From: Chrysemys picta bellii | Lineage: Eukaryota; Chordata; Testudines; Emydidae | DNA: 64,000 bases | NCBI RefSeq assembly: GCF_011386835.1 | Contig: NC_088809.1 | Location: 24,993,067-25,057,066 of the forward strand | Direction: 5' to 3' | Shown: positions 51,820 through 63,893 of the stretch, one piece after another | How the letters are laid out: every line of letters starts with the position of its first letter | Position numbering within the stretch: the first letter of the stretch is position 1 | Translations under genes and position numbers: made by a program | Notes under the pieces: generated by a model | Databases searched by the model: none | What the model was told of the DNA's origin: nothing | The model's input: the letters and a program-made list of their open reading frames with translations, nothing else

Positions 51820-52183
51820 TAGCTCAAACCTCCAAAGTGTCTGCTCTGTGGCAGGACATTACCACTGCAGGGGAGGGGTGGGTGTGGCAGTGACATCACA
51901 AAGGCCTTTTGCAGGACCTCTGCCTATTGGCCAAAGGTGCAGGGGAAGTGGTGACCTCACAGAGAGATGCTGACATCAGCCAGGCAGGACAGGGGGGCAG
52001 GGCCAGGGAAACCTCAGAGACCCCTGTGGCTTTGCTTCAGCAAGTCTCCTTCTCGAGGTCTCTCTTTGAGGTCTGAGAGAGTATTTGGGTTCATGTATGT
52101 GACCACCAGGAGGAACCTCTTTTGAGTTTTCTCCTTTCTTTTTCCTGATTTCACTAGAAAACAGACGTCCCTGTTTAGAAGGT
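51820..52183 (+). promoter_or_regulatory. Promoter/first-exon-like module, copy R4
   Basis: Counterpart of R1; TGACATCA, ATTGG and donor GTAAGAG (GT 52,182-52,183) kept. Differs from R1 at scattered sites. Confidence 0.4.
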
Positions 52184-53220
52184 AAGAGCCTCCGAGAGGT
52201 TTGGAACCTGTTCAGTCTGCTGCATCTGGTGCCAGCTGAATTTTAGGCATGGAAAACACTACCTTAAGGTGGCCAAATTTTATTCCCCACCTGGGATTTT
52301 GTCCCTTAGAATCTCTGGGGACATTAAGGTTTGTTCTTTTTCTTTTACCTTTTCCTCCATCCCTCCCTCCTTTCTCTTCATCTCTTACTTCTTTTGTCCT
52401 TTCCCCTGTTCCCCTCCCACCACCAGGAGGGGTGTGTGTGTGTCGTGGGGGGTGCTCTACAACTCCCATTGTGGGAGGTCCACCGAAAAATGTGGGGCTG
52501 AAATAGTGCTCAGACAGTGATCCCCAGCGGTGACCTGGGCCATCCTTTGGGCTCTCTGGGGAGAACCCTCATCCTCCCGCCCCTCGGTCTCTACCCTGAT
52601 TGGCTGAGCAGGGGGTTATTGACAGGGAGGAGACTCAGGTCCCTGTTGTTTTCTTTTAAGACCAAGTAAATAGTCATAACCAGTCATATGTTTGACAAAT
52701 TTTGCTGCTTCTCTGCAGTTCATTATTTTCTCTACCATTCCAGTTCTCCTAAAATACTTGCTGAATAATTACTATGAACTCTTGCGGGTCTGGAACTCAC
52801 TTGAGAGCACTTTATTCAGGTCATTCAATGTCTGAAATTCAAGATCCGATGGTTAGTTTGAAAATCAGGGCTCTTCGGTCCTATTCCCAACTCTGCCACG
52901 GACTGGCTGTGTGACCTAAGACAAGTCAATTCTCCTTTCTCAGCCTTAGCTTCTCCCTCTTTCAAGTAGGGATAACAATCTGCCCCTACCTACCTCCCGG
53001 CAGGTGGAGGATGGGGATCTATTGGAGAGTGTCACTACAAGCAGTGCATAAGATGAGGTGTCCTATCATGTTTACTCAGATCAGATTAGGACATAATAGA
53101 ATGGCTGAAATAGTCTATTTTATTTGTATTTTATTATGTTGCAATTGTTAAGAGCAGCAACTACTTAGCTCAGACTGAAACATCTCATCTAATTTTTGAG
53201 ATCTAAGTGTCTCCTCTTTG
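52184..53220 (+). other. Spacer between R4 and R5
   Basis: Counterpart of 1,974-2,998: pyrimidine tract with acceptor near 52,427, MIR-like SINE about 52,868-52,990, AT-rich tail. No exon. Confidence 0.45.
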
Positions 53221-53222
53221 TG

Positions 53223-53586
53223 TAGCTCAAACCTCCAAAGTGTCTGCCCTGCGGCAGGACATTAACACTGCAGGGGGGGAGTGGGTGTGGCAGTGACATC
53301 ACAAAGGCCTTTTGCAGGACCTCAGCCTATTGGTCAAAGGTGCTGGGGAGGTGGTGACCTCACAGAGAGATGCTGACATCAGCCAGGCAGGACAGGGGCG
53401 CAGGGCCAGGGAAACCTCAGAGACCCCTGTAGCTTTGCTTCAGCAAGTCTCCTTCTCGAGATCTCTCTTTGAGGACTGAGAGAGTATTTAGGTTCACGTA
53501 CATGAGCGCCAGGAGGAACCTCTTTTGAGTTTTCTCTTTTCTTTTTCCTGATTTTACTAGAAAACAGACGTCCCTGTTTAGAAGGT
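53223..53586 (+). promoter_or_regulatory. Promoter/first-exon-like module, copy R5
   Basis: Counterpart of R2, with donor GTAAGAG (GT 53,585-53,586). It lies upstream of the MROH exon run of copy 2. Confidence 0.4.
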
Positions 53587-54192
53587 AAGAGCCTCCGAGA
53601 GTTTTGGAACCTATTCAGTCTGATGCATCTGGCGCCAGCTGAATTCTAGGCATGGAAAACACTAGCTTAAGGTGGTCGAATTTTATTCCCCACCTGGGAT
53701 TTTGTCCGTTAGAATCACTGGGGACATTAGGGTTTGTCCTTTTTGTTTTACCTTTTCCTCCATCCCTCCCTCCTTTCTCTTCATCTCTTACATCTTCTGT
53801 CCTTTCCTCTGTTCCCCTCCCACCACCAGGAGGACTCTGTGTGTGTGTCGTGGGAACAGGGACAATTCTCCAACTTTGGGCAGTCGAGAGCCTGGGTGAG
53901 ATAAGGGGCGTTAAAGCCCTTTGTGAAGGAGAAAGGGGAGTTTCACGGTGTTGAGCACCAAGGAATTCTAAACTTTGCTAAAACATCTAGTCTGCAGAAA
54001 CCAGAAATGGTCGGGGCGAAGAGACGGGAGAAATTCGGAGAGTGGTCACTATTGGGCAGGAATCGGAGGAGCGGGGGGCAGGTGGGGGGATCCTGCTGGC
54101 TGTGTGGGGCCCTGGCTGTGTAATCTCCTCACTGAGAAGTGTCAGTGTGGCCCGAATCTCACACGCTCCTTTGTCTCCTTTGGGTCTCACAG

Positions 54193-54272
54193 GAGCTCAT
54201 TGAGGAGCTGCCTGATAACTCTCCACCCGGCGCCGTCCTCGCTAACTCCCTGATTGCTGTGGGCAACCTCAG
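54193..54272 (+). pseudogene. MROH-type exon (80 nt), only in copy 2
   Basis: After TCTCACAG, before GTACCG; ELIEELPDNSPPGAVLANSL then IAVGNL, ending in phase 2. The AG left over joins C of the next exon as AGC, keeping the frame into MTLALEPELE. Copy 1 has unrelated sequence here (the MARLL exon segment). Confidence 0.65.
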
Positions 54273-54694
54273 GTACCGAGACCCTCCGGCCCGGTTCCCC
54301 TAACCCCAGTGCTGCTCAGGCCCAGGGCTGGGAGTCACTGCCCCTCCCACTCCCAGGTCACCGCCCAAGGGTGGCTCCTCTGGCAGAGGTGGGGGGAAGG
54401 TTCACTCTCTCCTGGCTGGGCTGTTCTTTTCACTCCAGTAACATTGGAACGGCTTTGGGGAGAGGCTCACTCCCAGGATCAGATACAGGAGGGGCAGCAG
54501 GGTCCAGGGAACAGGGGCTATTCCTGCCCTGCCACTGTCTGTCTGAGAAACCTTGGCCTTGTCATTCCCTGGCTCGGCGCCTCAGTTTCCATTCTCGCCA
54601 GCCTGTGCCTATTTCGCTGCAGTTTCACCTGCGTGTTGGTGCCAGTCCCATCCCCGCACTGCACAGTCTAATACCGGCTCCTCTCTCTTGCCAG

Positions 54695-54800
54695 CACTAT
54701 GACGCTTGCCCTGGAGCCAGAGCTGGAGACCCACCTCCTCCGAGCTGCCCTGCATGCCGTCTTCACCCTGGGCATGGAGAAGGACACCACCCAAGTGCAG
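54695..54800 (+). pseudogene. MROH-type HEAT exon (106 nt), copy 2
   Basis: After TTGCCAG, before GTAGATC; TLALEPELETHLLRAALHAV ... GMEKDTTQVQ. In frame with both neighbours. Confidence 0.7.
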
Positions 54801-55008
54801 GTAGATCATGCTAAAGTCATGGATAGAAGAGCCAGCTGTCATCCTGCCATGAATCGTTGCTAATTGCCTGCAGTGGGATGTGAATGAGAGAGGCCAAGAT
54901 ATGTGTTTGGGGTCTCACCAGTGCTTCCCAGAGACCCCACTTCCCATCCTGTGGCAGATGTAGCCCCAGTTTCCCTAACTCTGACCCATGGCTCTCCCTT
55001 GCTTTCAG

Positions 55009-55104
55009 GATCTGCCTAGGGTCTTGCCAGACCTCCTGGACGCCATGCTGGGGAACCTGCTGGCAGAGTCCCCAGACACCGACAGGCTCCAGTACATCTT
55101 GGAG
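55009..55104 (+). pseudogene. MROH-type HEAT exon (96 nt), copy 2
   Basis: After GCTTTCAG, before GTGAGC; DLPRVLPDLLDAMLGNLLAE ... DTDRLQYILE. Copy 1 has R for L in GNLL and D for Y in QYILE. Confidence 0.7.
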
Positions 55105-55237
55105 GTGAGCCCGATGAGAGGGATGGGGGCAATTTTACCTTCACTCTTAGATCCATTTTCCAGTCTGTCCTCCTAGCCGGGCCCCCAGTGGGCATCCTTG
55201 GTCAGGGCAGTCAGTGCAATGCCTCCTTTCCTCACAG

Positions 55238-55342
55238 CACATTAACTACTGGATCGTGTCCAGGGTGCCGCGAGAGAGAGCCAGGGCCGTTAAGAGCAGC
55301 ACGGCCCTGCTCAGATCCACCATCACCCTCCCTGAGTTTGAC
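55238..55342 (+). pseudogene. MROH-type HEAT exon (105 nt) with intact donor, copy 2
   Basis: HINYWIVSRVPRERARAVKS ... TLPEFD followed by GTAAGT (55,343). The intact donor here shows that the ATAAGT in copy 1 is derived. Confidence 0.7.
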
Positions 55343-55778
55343 GTAAGTGACCTCTGACCCCAGCTTCCTGACTCCAGGCATAGGTGATCTGGCTCCGACG
55401 GGCTGTAGGATCTGCTGCTGCAGGGGCTGTGGGTTAGGAGTGTTCCTCTTGGGGAGGCAGAGTCAGAGCAGAGAGTGAGCCTGGCTTGAGTCAAGTTCTT
55501 CTTGTCCTAGTTACGTGGTGACTCTGGGCTTTTAAGGGGACTGTGCTCCAGGTTCATGCCTCCCTGTCATCCTGGAGCAGCTGGGGAAGCAAGTCCTCAT
55601 GGAGGGCCCTGCCCACAGCCCTGTGCTCCAGGCTTCCTTGGGGGCAGAGGAAATTAAGGGTCTGGCTCTAGCATCTCCTGCAGAGGGGCTGAGGGGAAGG
55701 AGAGTCCTGGCCCGGGGGGGGACTGGGAGCTGACAGGAAAATGCTGATGGAGTCCCCTCTCCCTCTCCCGTCCATTAG

Positions 55779-55914
55779 AACTCAGCGGAATTCCCCAGGA
55801 TGGGTCACCACATGGCACAGCTGGCTCTGTCCGTCAGTGACCCAGCCAAGGACATCAGCCGGCAGGCCAGGGAGGGGGTTTACCGGCTCTACCAGCTGCT
55901 GCTGCACCAGAGGA
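55779..55914 (+). pseudogene. MROH-type HEAT exon (136 nt), copy 2
   Basis: After TCCATTAG, ends AGG A|GTAAGG (phase 1); NSAEFPRMGHHMAQLALSVS ... SRQAREGVYRLYQLLLHQR. The intron before it is about 170 bases longer than in copy 1. Confidence 0.7.
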
Positions 55915-56166
55915 GTAAGGAACCCAGTTGGGAAATGGCACCCGCTAGAAGAGTGAGACTGGGACCCCAGCCAATTTCTCTCAGACTGACCCCGGCTGGA
56001 GGATGAGTCTCTCTATCTCTTTCTGTGTTCCACACCACGCCCTGCAATTCTGTTGGGCCGGGCACGCAGCGAGGACTCTGCCCACTGTGCAGCCACCAAT
56101 GGGATTGGAAGGACACAAGCCCTGCAACCAGAAGGACAAATGTGTGTGTGTCTCTCTCCCTGTCAC

Positions 56167-56209
56167 CTACTCCCTCCTGGGGGAAACCCAGCAGCTGATG
56201 GGGGACAAG
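56167..56209 (+). pseudogene. MROH-type exon remnant, copy 2
   Basis: TYSLLGETQQLMGDK before GTGAGC; same state as copy 1 (6,721-6,763), with the 5' part of the exon unrecognisable. Since both copies share the damage, it predates the large duplication. Confidence 0.5.
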
Positions 56210-56732
56210 GTGAGCAGCTGCATTAGACTCAGGAGATTGGGGCGGGGCCCAGGCCTCATTCCCATCCTGTGGCCATTCGCTGGCTCGGCACAAGGAGCCT
56301 GGTGGGGAATGAAAGGGAGAGCAGGTGCTCCTGGGAAGGGAGAAGAATTCACCTCTATGAGCAGGAGCGAGCCAGCTTGTCCCCGGAGCAGCTCCACCCA
56401 GCTCTTTAGCCAGGCTAATTAATGACTAGCTTTGCCTCAACCCAGACTTATGTTCTCAGGAGAGGGTGCTATCGCTCTTGGGAAGGGCAGGAGAGTCCCC
56501 CAAGTGCCCTCTGCGAGACTCTCCTGTCCCACAGGGCCGCACCCAATTCCTAGTGGTCTGGTGTCTGTGTCACCCGAGCCACCACCCAGAGTTGCTCCCA
56601 TCACTGGCAGCCTGGGAGGCCAAGGACTGACGGGTGATGGCGTCTGACCAGGCAGGGCTGAGGCACATGGGCAGGGGACATGCTGGCAAGGCTGGACCCG
56701 ATCTGGAGAGAACAGGAGGATTCAGTCAGCAG

Positions 56733-57271
56733 TAGGGTTACAATGTCTAATAAATAAAAAAAGAGGACCCTCCACGGGCCCTGGCCCCGCCCATTTCCCC
56801 ACCCTTAGCCCCGCCCCAACTCTGCTCCTTCCCCGCCCTAACTCCGCCCCCTCCTCCCTCCCACTCCCAGCCATGGGGAAAGGGCTGCCCCAGCGCTACC
56901 GGCTTCACGGTTTGCCGGGCAGCCCCCAGACCCTGCACCCCCGACCGGCGCTTCCCCAGAGCACCTGGAACCTTAAAGTCTGAGAGGGGAGGAGCGGAGC
57001 AGCTCAGCTGGAGCCCGGGAAGGGAAGTGCCTGGCCGGCGGCTGGGGGTCCAGAGGCAGGGGGGGCTGCCCGAAGCCAGTAGCGCTGGCTCGGGCAGCTC
57101 GGCTCTTAAAGTCTGAGAGGGGAGGAGCGGAGCAGAGCAGCCGCGGGAGGGGAAGTGCCCGGCCGGCATTTTCCCGGACATGTTTGGCTTTTCGGCAATT
57201 CCCCCCGGACGGGGGTTTGATTGCCGAAAAGCAGGACATATCCGGGAAAAACCGGACATATGGTAACCCTA
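56733..57271. mobile_element. hAT-like MITE, duplicate of the 7.3-kb insertion
   Basis: Same insertion site and duplication GTCAGCAG (56,725-56,732 and 57,272-57,279) as 7,297-7,937, but 102 bp shorter through internal deletion. Shared by descent. Confidence 0.8.
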
Positions 57272-57749
57272 GTCAGCAGGGGCTGCCGATCCGTCCCATT
57301 CACCAGGGCTGCCATCCTGCGGCTTCCGCATTAGTGGCTGGGGAAAGGGAAATGGGATGGGGGTGACTTGGGGAAAGGTCTCAACCTCCCCACATCCCAC
57401 TTCACTGCTGCCAGAATCCCTCCTGCCTCCCCGCTACAGTCCCCTCCCTACCCAACCTGGGTGGGGCTGGAGGAGAGGGGTCTGAGAACTTGAGCTGTGG
57501 ATTGGAGGTGGAACAGCTGTCAGGGGCACTGAGGGGGAAGTGGCAGGAGCTCCCCGTACAAGGAGGGGGATTGCCACTGGAGGTCACTAGGAAGGACAAC
57601 AAGACTCCATCCTGGGGGTCAGGAGGGGAAATCCATCCCTCAGAGGTGGGCAGGGGCTGGGTGGAAATGCTGCTGGTTCCAGGGGTCGTTAATCCCCCCT
57701 GATTCATCGGAGGCGTCTGAGTCTCAGACAGGTTCTCGTTCCCTTGCAG

Positions 57750-57842
57750 CAGGAGGACGTCACGGCCAATGTGATGCGCCAGCTCCGTATCATGCGGCAC
57801 TTGCGCCAGGTGCCCGAGGTGCTGCAGGGCCTGTGCCTCTGA
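57750..57842 (+). pseudogene. MROH-type terminal coding exon, copy 2
   Basis: After CCCTTGCAG; QEDVTANVMRQLRIMRHLRQ, VPEVLQGLCL, TGA. One change from copy 1 (A to V). Confidence 0.65.
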
Positions 57843-58289
57843 GGCCACCAGCAACTCCCGCTCTCTGCTGCAGGTACTGCTCTGGCTCTCTGTAAATGGG
57901 GAGCTAGTGGAAGGGGAAATGGAGCCCCCTGGCACTCACAGAAACCCTCTCCCCTCTCTGTGGAGCAGGGTCCTTTCCTCTGCCCCCAAATTCCTTCATC
58001 TGGGACAGGAGCTCTTTCCCTCACACCCATTCCCCTCCCCCCTTTCCTTGATCTACCCCCATCCCATTCCCTCTGTGCCCAGGCAGAGCTCTGCCTGCCC
58101 CATATGGTGCAGAAAGGCCTGTGATATGCAGGGGGTCAGATTAGATGCTCTAACGGTCTCTTCTGCCCATAAAGTCTACTCATTTCGGAGAAACCGAGTG
58201 TAGCATTGGGAGCAGCCTCTGCTGTTTTACTGTCTAGCCGGCTTGCTTCCTAGAATGAACACTCATTGAGCGGGGTGATCCACAGGGAG

Positions 58290-58653
58290 TAGCTCAAACC
58301 TCCAAAGGGTCTGGCCTGCGGCAGGACATTAGCACTGCAGGGGAGGGGTGGGTGTGGCAGTGACATCACAAAGGCCTTTTGCAGGACCTCAGCCTATTGG
58401 TCAAAGGTGCTGGGGAGGTGGTGACCTCAGAGAGAGATGCTGACATCAGCCAGGCAGGACAGGGGCGCAGGGCCAGGGAAACCTCTGAGTCCCCTGTAGC
58501 TTTCCTTCAGCAAGTCTCCTTCTCGAGGTCTCTCTTTGAGGACTGAGAGAGTATTAGGGGTCACGTACATGAGCGCCAGGAGGAACCTCTTTTGAGTTTT
58601 CTCCTTTCTTTTTCCTGATTTTACTAGAAAACAGACGTCCCTGTTTAGAAGGT
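58290..58653 (+). promoter_or_regulatory. Promoter/first-exon-like module, copy R6
   Basis: Counterpart of R3, preceded by the CR1 tail (58,123-58,260) and followed by the minus-strand CR1 endonuclease fragment. Donor GT at 58,652-58,653. Confidence 0.4.
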
Positions 58654-58689
58654 AAGAGCCTCCGAGAGGTTTGGAACCTGTTCAGTCTG

Positions 58690-59290
58690 ATTCATCTGTT
58701 CCACAAGTTCTTCAGTCCAATCCACTTCCCTAACTAATTTCCTTAATTTTTTAAAGTTAGCCCTTTTGAAAAAAAAAAAACCCTAGTCACAGATCTATTT
58801 TTGTTTACCCTTCCATTTAGTTTAAACTGAATTAGCTCATGATCGCTCAAACCAAGGCTGTCTCCTGCAACAATTTCTTCTAAGAGATCCTCACTACCCA
58901 CCAAAACCAAATCTAAAATGGCATCCCCTCTTGTTGGTTCAGCAACTACTTGGTGAAGGAATCCATCAGCTATCACATCTAGGAAAATCTGAGCCCTATT
59001 ATATTAATAGCACTTGTCCTCCAGTCTATATCTGGGAAGTTAAAGTCTCCCATGATCACACAATTCCCATTAGTATTTACTTCATTAAAAACATTGAAGA
59101 GGTCTCTATCCCTATCCAAATCAGACTCCTGTTCTAACAGACAGCAAACCCCACCCCCACCCCCGAAAGGCAGAGATAGAGCCCAGGAATCGAGATGGTG
59201 GGGAAATTTCATTGAAACCGTTTCTGACCGAAAATCCTATTCAAACTAAACCAGTTTGTTTCTTGAAATCATAACAAGTGGCAATGAAAA
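58690..59290 (-). repeat. CR1-type LINE, endonuclease-domain fragment, copy 2
   Basis: Minus strand shows IMGDFNFPDIDWR (about 59,030-59,075), then VVAEPTRGDAILDLVLVGSE and GDSLGLSDHELIQFK. Better preserved than the 9.4-kb copy, which has extra stops. Confidence 0.8.
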
Positions 59291-59334
59291 TTCTTTGTCA
59301 CAATGTGTTAAATTGTCTCGTGTGTTAAATTGTC

Positions 59335-60010
59335 TCTTAACAATTGCAAAATAATACAATACAAATAAAATAAACTATTTCAGCCATTCTATTATGTCCT
59401 AATCTGATCTGAGTAAACATGATAGGACACCTCATCTTATGCACTGCTCCTAGTGACACTCTCCAATAGACCCAGCAGTCCTTATTTCCAGGCCTCTTCA
59501 CTAACCACTGCTGCACACTCCCTCCCACAGCTGGCAATTACAACCAGGCCCTCGTGTCCGGTCCCCCTGCTTTGAGAGGGAGTGTGCTCCGCTGGAGTGA
59601 TTGGAGCAGGGAACTGGGAGTCAGGACTCCTGGGTTCCATTGCTGGTTTCCTGTGGGACTTGGGGTGAGTTGCTCCCCACTCTAGGCTCTGTCCCCAGCA
59701 GTCAAATGGGGATTTCATACTTTCCCACTATTGGAAAGTGCTGGGAGAATCCCCCAGCAAAAGCTGCTCTGACAGTGCTAAGCAGCATCTGTTTGCTTGT
59801 GAGAATGTCCTATGGGACTGTGTCAAAAGTCTTATTAACACCAAGATAGATCACATCTACTGTTTACCCACCTCCACTAGGCCCCTAACCCTGCCAAAGA
59901 AGGAGCTAGGATTGGTCTGGAATGATTTGTTCTTGACAAGTCCATGCTCACTAGTCCTAAGAACCAAATTGTCCTGCAGGTGCTGAAAAACTGATTGTTT
60001 AATAAACAGA
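59335..60010 (-). repeat. Counterpart of 10,050-10,735
   Basis: AT-rich inverted segment and MIR-like SINE as in copy 1, with a few small deletions. No gene. Confidence 0.45.
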
Positions 60011-60795
60011 GGCTGTTTCGGTTTCTCAGAAATGAGTAGACTTTATGGGCAGCAGAGACTGTTAGAGCATCTAATCTGACCCCCTGCATATCACAGGCCT
60101 CCTGTCTACCACAATAGCTACTTTTGGGGCAAACACATTCCGGAAAGGCATCTAGTCTTTATTAAATGACATCAAGAGATGGAGAATCCACCACTTTCCA
60201 TGGTAGCTTCTTCCTGGGTTCAATCATCCTCGCTGTTGAATATTTGTGCCTTATTTGTCATAGGAATTTGTTTCTTTTCACCTTCCAGCCATTGGGTCTT
60301 GCTCTGCCTTTCTCTGCTCGATTAAAGAGCCCTTTAATACCCAATATTTTCTCTCCATTAAGGCATTTCAACACTTCAGTGAAGTCACCTTTCAATCTTC
60401 TTTTGATAAGCTAAACAAGTTGAGCTCTTTCAATAGCTCACTAGAAGGCATTTTTCTCCAGCCCTCAGAACATTTGGTGGCTCTTTGCTGCCCCAGCTCC
60501 AATTTCTAGGACCATCTTTTTCAAAGGAGGACACCAACACTGGAGGCAGTATTCCAATAGCAGTCTCACTGCTGCTGTGTCACCTCCCTATCCTACTCAC
60601 GGCTCTGCTCCTACATCTAATGATGGCTTTAGCCCTGTTCACCACAGCATCACACTGGGAGCTCATGTTGAGTGGCTTCTCCACTATGGCCCCTAAATCC
60701 TTTTCAGAGTCACTGCTTTCCTGGATACACGTCCCCATTCTGGAGGTGTGGCCGGCATGCCTTGTTGCCACGTATAGGACCTTGCATTGGGAGAA
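60010..60795 (-). repeat. CR1-type LINE 3' end, inverted copy in copy 2
   Basis: Same as 10,735-11,700 but with an internal deletion after position 60,790 (gcattggg|agaaatgcc) that removes the start of the segment. Confidence 0.7.
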
Positions 60796-61969
60796 ATGCC
60801 GTCCAGTCCTGCTGGTACATAGGGGATAAGCACAGAACAAACGTGCCTTTAGGAGCTGTGTTGTCCATAGGCTCTGAACAACATGTGGGGGTCAGCAGAT
60901 TACAAACGCACGACAGACCTGTAGTGTAGACATGTCCAAACTGCGTCTCCGTTTCCCACCCTGCTCTAAGTTTAGTCACAGCCGCCATGTCTTTTCCGCC
61001 ATGTCCCTTAACCCCACGTCACTGCAGAAGAGAGATTTTCTGGTAGCCAGCTGGCTCTCCTGCATGTGGATGTCGTTCCAAAAGACGTGCTCTGGCTCAG
61101 TCCCATGCTATGGTTGGCTGAAGGAACCACTTGGTCACATTCTAGGCCCTGAGTTATACAGGAGGGGCGACTCACAGGAGATGCATATAATGGTCCTTTC
61201 TGACCTGAACCTCTATCAATCGCTACATTTTCTGCTGCTAGGAAGAGAACTCAGGACCTATTTTCTCTCATTCACTTTCAGTCGGAATAATTTCAATCCA
61301 GGCCAAAGGATTTCCTCTTCCATTGTGTCTTCAGCACCTTTGCGAGCAACCAGTTACTGTTACCCACAGGTTTCCAGTTTCAACCTGTCCCCAGGGGAGA
61401 TGGCCAGGAAAGGGGTTGGAGCTCAACTGCACCTGGCCCAGGTGATGCAGCTCCCAAGGGTGAAGGGAATAAATGTGGGGGTCACATGACAAGACGCAGC
61501 CTGTGACTAGGACCCAGGCCTGCTGAGAGATAGAAGGGCAGCCTGTGCTCAGCCAGGAGAGAGACCCCAAGGGAAGCAGGCATGGGAGGGGCTTGGAGAG
61601 TCCTTTAAAGGTCAGGGACAAGCTGGGAAGGGGCCAGGCTGAGCACTAATGACCAGGCCCTAGGAGGAAAAGACAGGGCAGTTTAGGACATGGGGCAGAT
61701 ATTCCAGTTGGTTTCGGCTCCCAGGACCAGACACCCAGAGGTGAAGGAGGTTGGCGGGGCTTCTGTCCTTCTTCCCCAGTGTAGAATTGATAGTGGAAAA
61801 GACTGATGCCGTAAGGGGGAAGTGAGTTACCGCAAGGTCACCCAGTGAGTTTATATCACGAATGCATAGTCGGAAGGATCCAATAGAAACATGGATTTTC
61901 CAGTCTCTTCTTTCTAGGAGTCCCCAGGGCTAAGGTAAAACCCCTGCGGCCCCTCCCCATTCTGCTCAC
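60795..61969. repeat. Counterpart of 11,780-12,942
   Basis: Direct duplicate, including the CR1 tail at about 61,140-61,210 (+). No gene. Confidence 0.5.
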
Positions 61970-62065
61970 CTCCAAGATGTGCTGGAGTTTGTCTGTGCTG
62001 GGGGGTGCTGTCAGCAGGATCGAGAGCTCGTCATCCATGTTCTCTGGGCAGGCCTTGCTCAGAGC
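61970..62065 (-). pseudogene. Diverged MROH-type HEAT exon (96 nt), copy 2
   Basis: Duplicate of 12,943-13,038 with the same reading. The 106-nt exon that should precede it (13,433-13,538 in copy 1) has been deleted here. Confidence 0.6.
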
Positions 62066-62352
62066 CTGCCAGCGGAGGGAGACCAGGGGTCAGGATTATG
62101 GAACCTGGGGTGACACCTGCCAGGATGACAGCAGGCTCTGTAGTTCTTGCCCAGAGCAGCTCTCTGCAGAGGGCCTGGTGCACAGCAGTGTAGGGAACAG
62201 CCAAGTTGCTAGGGATGGGAGCTGGGCTTCCGGGCAGAGTCCAGCACCCAAAGCCCAGCATCTGCAAGGAAGGGATTCCCCACAGAGGGGCAACATCATC
62301 TCCCACACACAGGGAGTCTCCCCCTGACACTTGATTCATCCTATGGCCTGTT

Positions 62353-62760
62353 CCACGCCCGCCAGCAGGTTTTGGGCTGGGAACTCAGCCCTTCGGCCAG
62401 GCGACCATCTTTTAGTCCCACTCCTTCCTGGGTCGCGCTCATCCCAAACGAAAAGTCAAAAAATGTCTTTAACTGAAACAAGATCCTCTGTCCCTTGGGG
62501 GCTTTTCCTCAGCCTGACTTTGGCTCGGCCTGCCCTTGCTGGCCTTGGTAGCCCTTTCTATGGCCCTGTACATCCCCTTCCTTAGAGACCGTGGGAGAAC
62601 CAGTCCTACCCTGGATTCTAGGTTCTGCCCCAAGGCCCTGTACCGAACAGCTAGGCCTGCTCCTGTACCTTTGTTGCGGTTTCCCCTAGTTTCCCCTCAA
62701 CTGGAGCTCACTCTAATCCATTTGGCCTAGCTCCAGGCTTTATAGCCCACAGGCCAAGCC
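62353..62760. repeat. LTR-like repeat, copy 2 left member
   Basis: Direct duplicate of about 13,997-14,405, joined at 62,352 to sequence equivalent to 13,316 by a deletion of about 0.64-0.68 kb. Confidence 0.45.
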
Positions 62761-62781
62761 CCCCGGTATATACCCTCCTCC

Positions 62782-63264
62782 TTAGAACCTGGCCCACGCG
62801 GGGGCAAGTTCTATTCTTCTCCAAGCTTCATCCCTCCTCATCTCATCGCTGTCACCGGCTGCGCGCTTGTACAGCCTGTGCGCAGTGTCTGCAGCTCCAC
62901 GGCCAGCTCGCTTGGGGCAAACCTTCTCTTCTGCAGTATCCCGACGCTCTTCCTGCAGCCACTCAGTCTCATGAACAGCTGCTTGCAGAGCCTCTTCTGA
63001 AGCCTTTAGCGTCTTCTGTTGCCTTTTTGCTACTGCCGCTGCATCTGCCAAAACCTTTTCGGTCAGGGTCTGAGAACCCATCATGGACTGCTCCACCCTT
63101 GTGTTTGTCCCTCCTCCAGTCTGCTTCATCTCTGGGCCAATCATTTCGTCCTTCGTCTCCCTGCAGCACCCGACAGGGTGTGTTGGTGGAGGGTCTGCAA
63201 GGTCCATGGCCACCCCAGCCACCTCCACCTTGCCTGCCTCATGGGGGTTTGTGTCAGAGGACAC
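62782..63264 (-). pseudogene. Gag-like or coiled-coil retroelement frame, copy 2
   Basis: Minus-strand frame of 160 residues, 28 longer at the N-terminus than copy 1 because of a local insertion near 63,175-63,200. The same charged, alanine-rich helical body. Family not identified. Confidence 0.35.
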
Positions 63265-63710
63265 CTTCTCCTTTCTTTCTAACTTCTTAGGGCCCTGGCC
63301 CCTCGTTCAGCCACTCAGCAATTTCCTAAGCAGGCCGTGACTTTTGATATGGCCTGCTTCTCTGCCCCCAAAACAAAGAACTCTTGCTCCCATCTTGGCA
63401 TTAGGCCATGCTTGTACCCTTTCTCATGCCCTTCTCCCTGGGCTAACCTTCTCAGCACAGCCCAGGCATGCTCTCCTTCTCTGCTCTTTTTGTCCATGGG
63501 CATAGCAGACCCTGGGTTGATTTCCCTTTGCAGGATCTCTCACAGGTATTGCTGCTGCTGCGTCTGTAGCTCCACCTGCACTTCCTTCTGTGTCTGTTGG
63601 TTTTCTAGGAGCTGCTGGAGAAACCCCTAGATCTGCTTTGGCTGCTTAGCCAGTCCCTGGAACTGAAGTGGGAAATCCAGCGACCAGCTTGGTCCCTTGA
63701 TACACCTGCT

Positions 63711-63893
63711 TGGGGGAGGGATAGCTCAGTGGTTTGAGCATTGGCCTGCTAAACCCGGGGTTGTGAGCTCAATCCTTGAGGGGGCCATTTAGGGATCAGG
63801 GCAAAAAACTGTCTGGGGATTGGTCCTGCTTTGAGCAGGGGGTTGGACTAGATGACCTCCGGAGGTCCCTTCCAACCCTGATATTCTATGATT
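63711..63893 (+). repeat. Cry-type tRNA-derived SINE, copy 2
   Basis: Duplicate of 15,321-15,505, with A and B boxes intact. Confidence 0.8.
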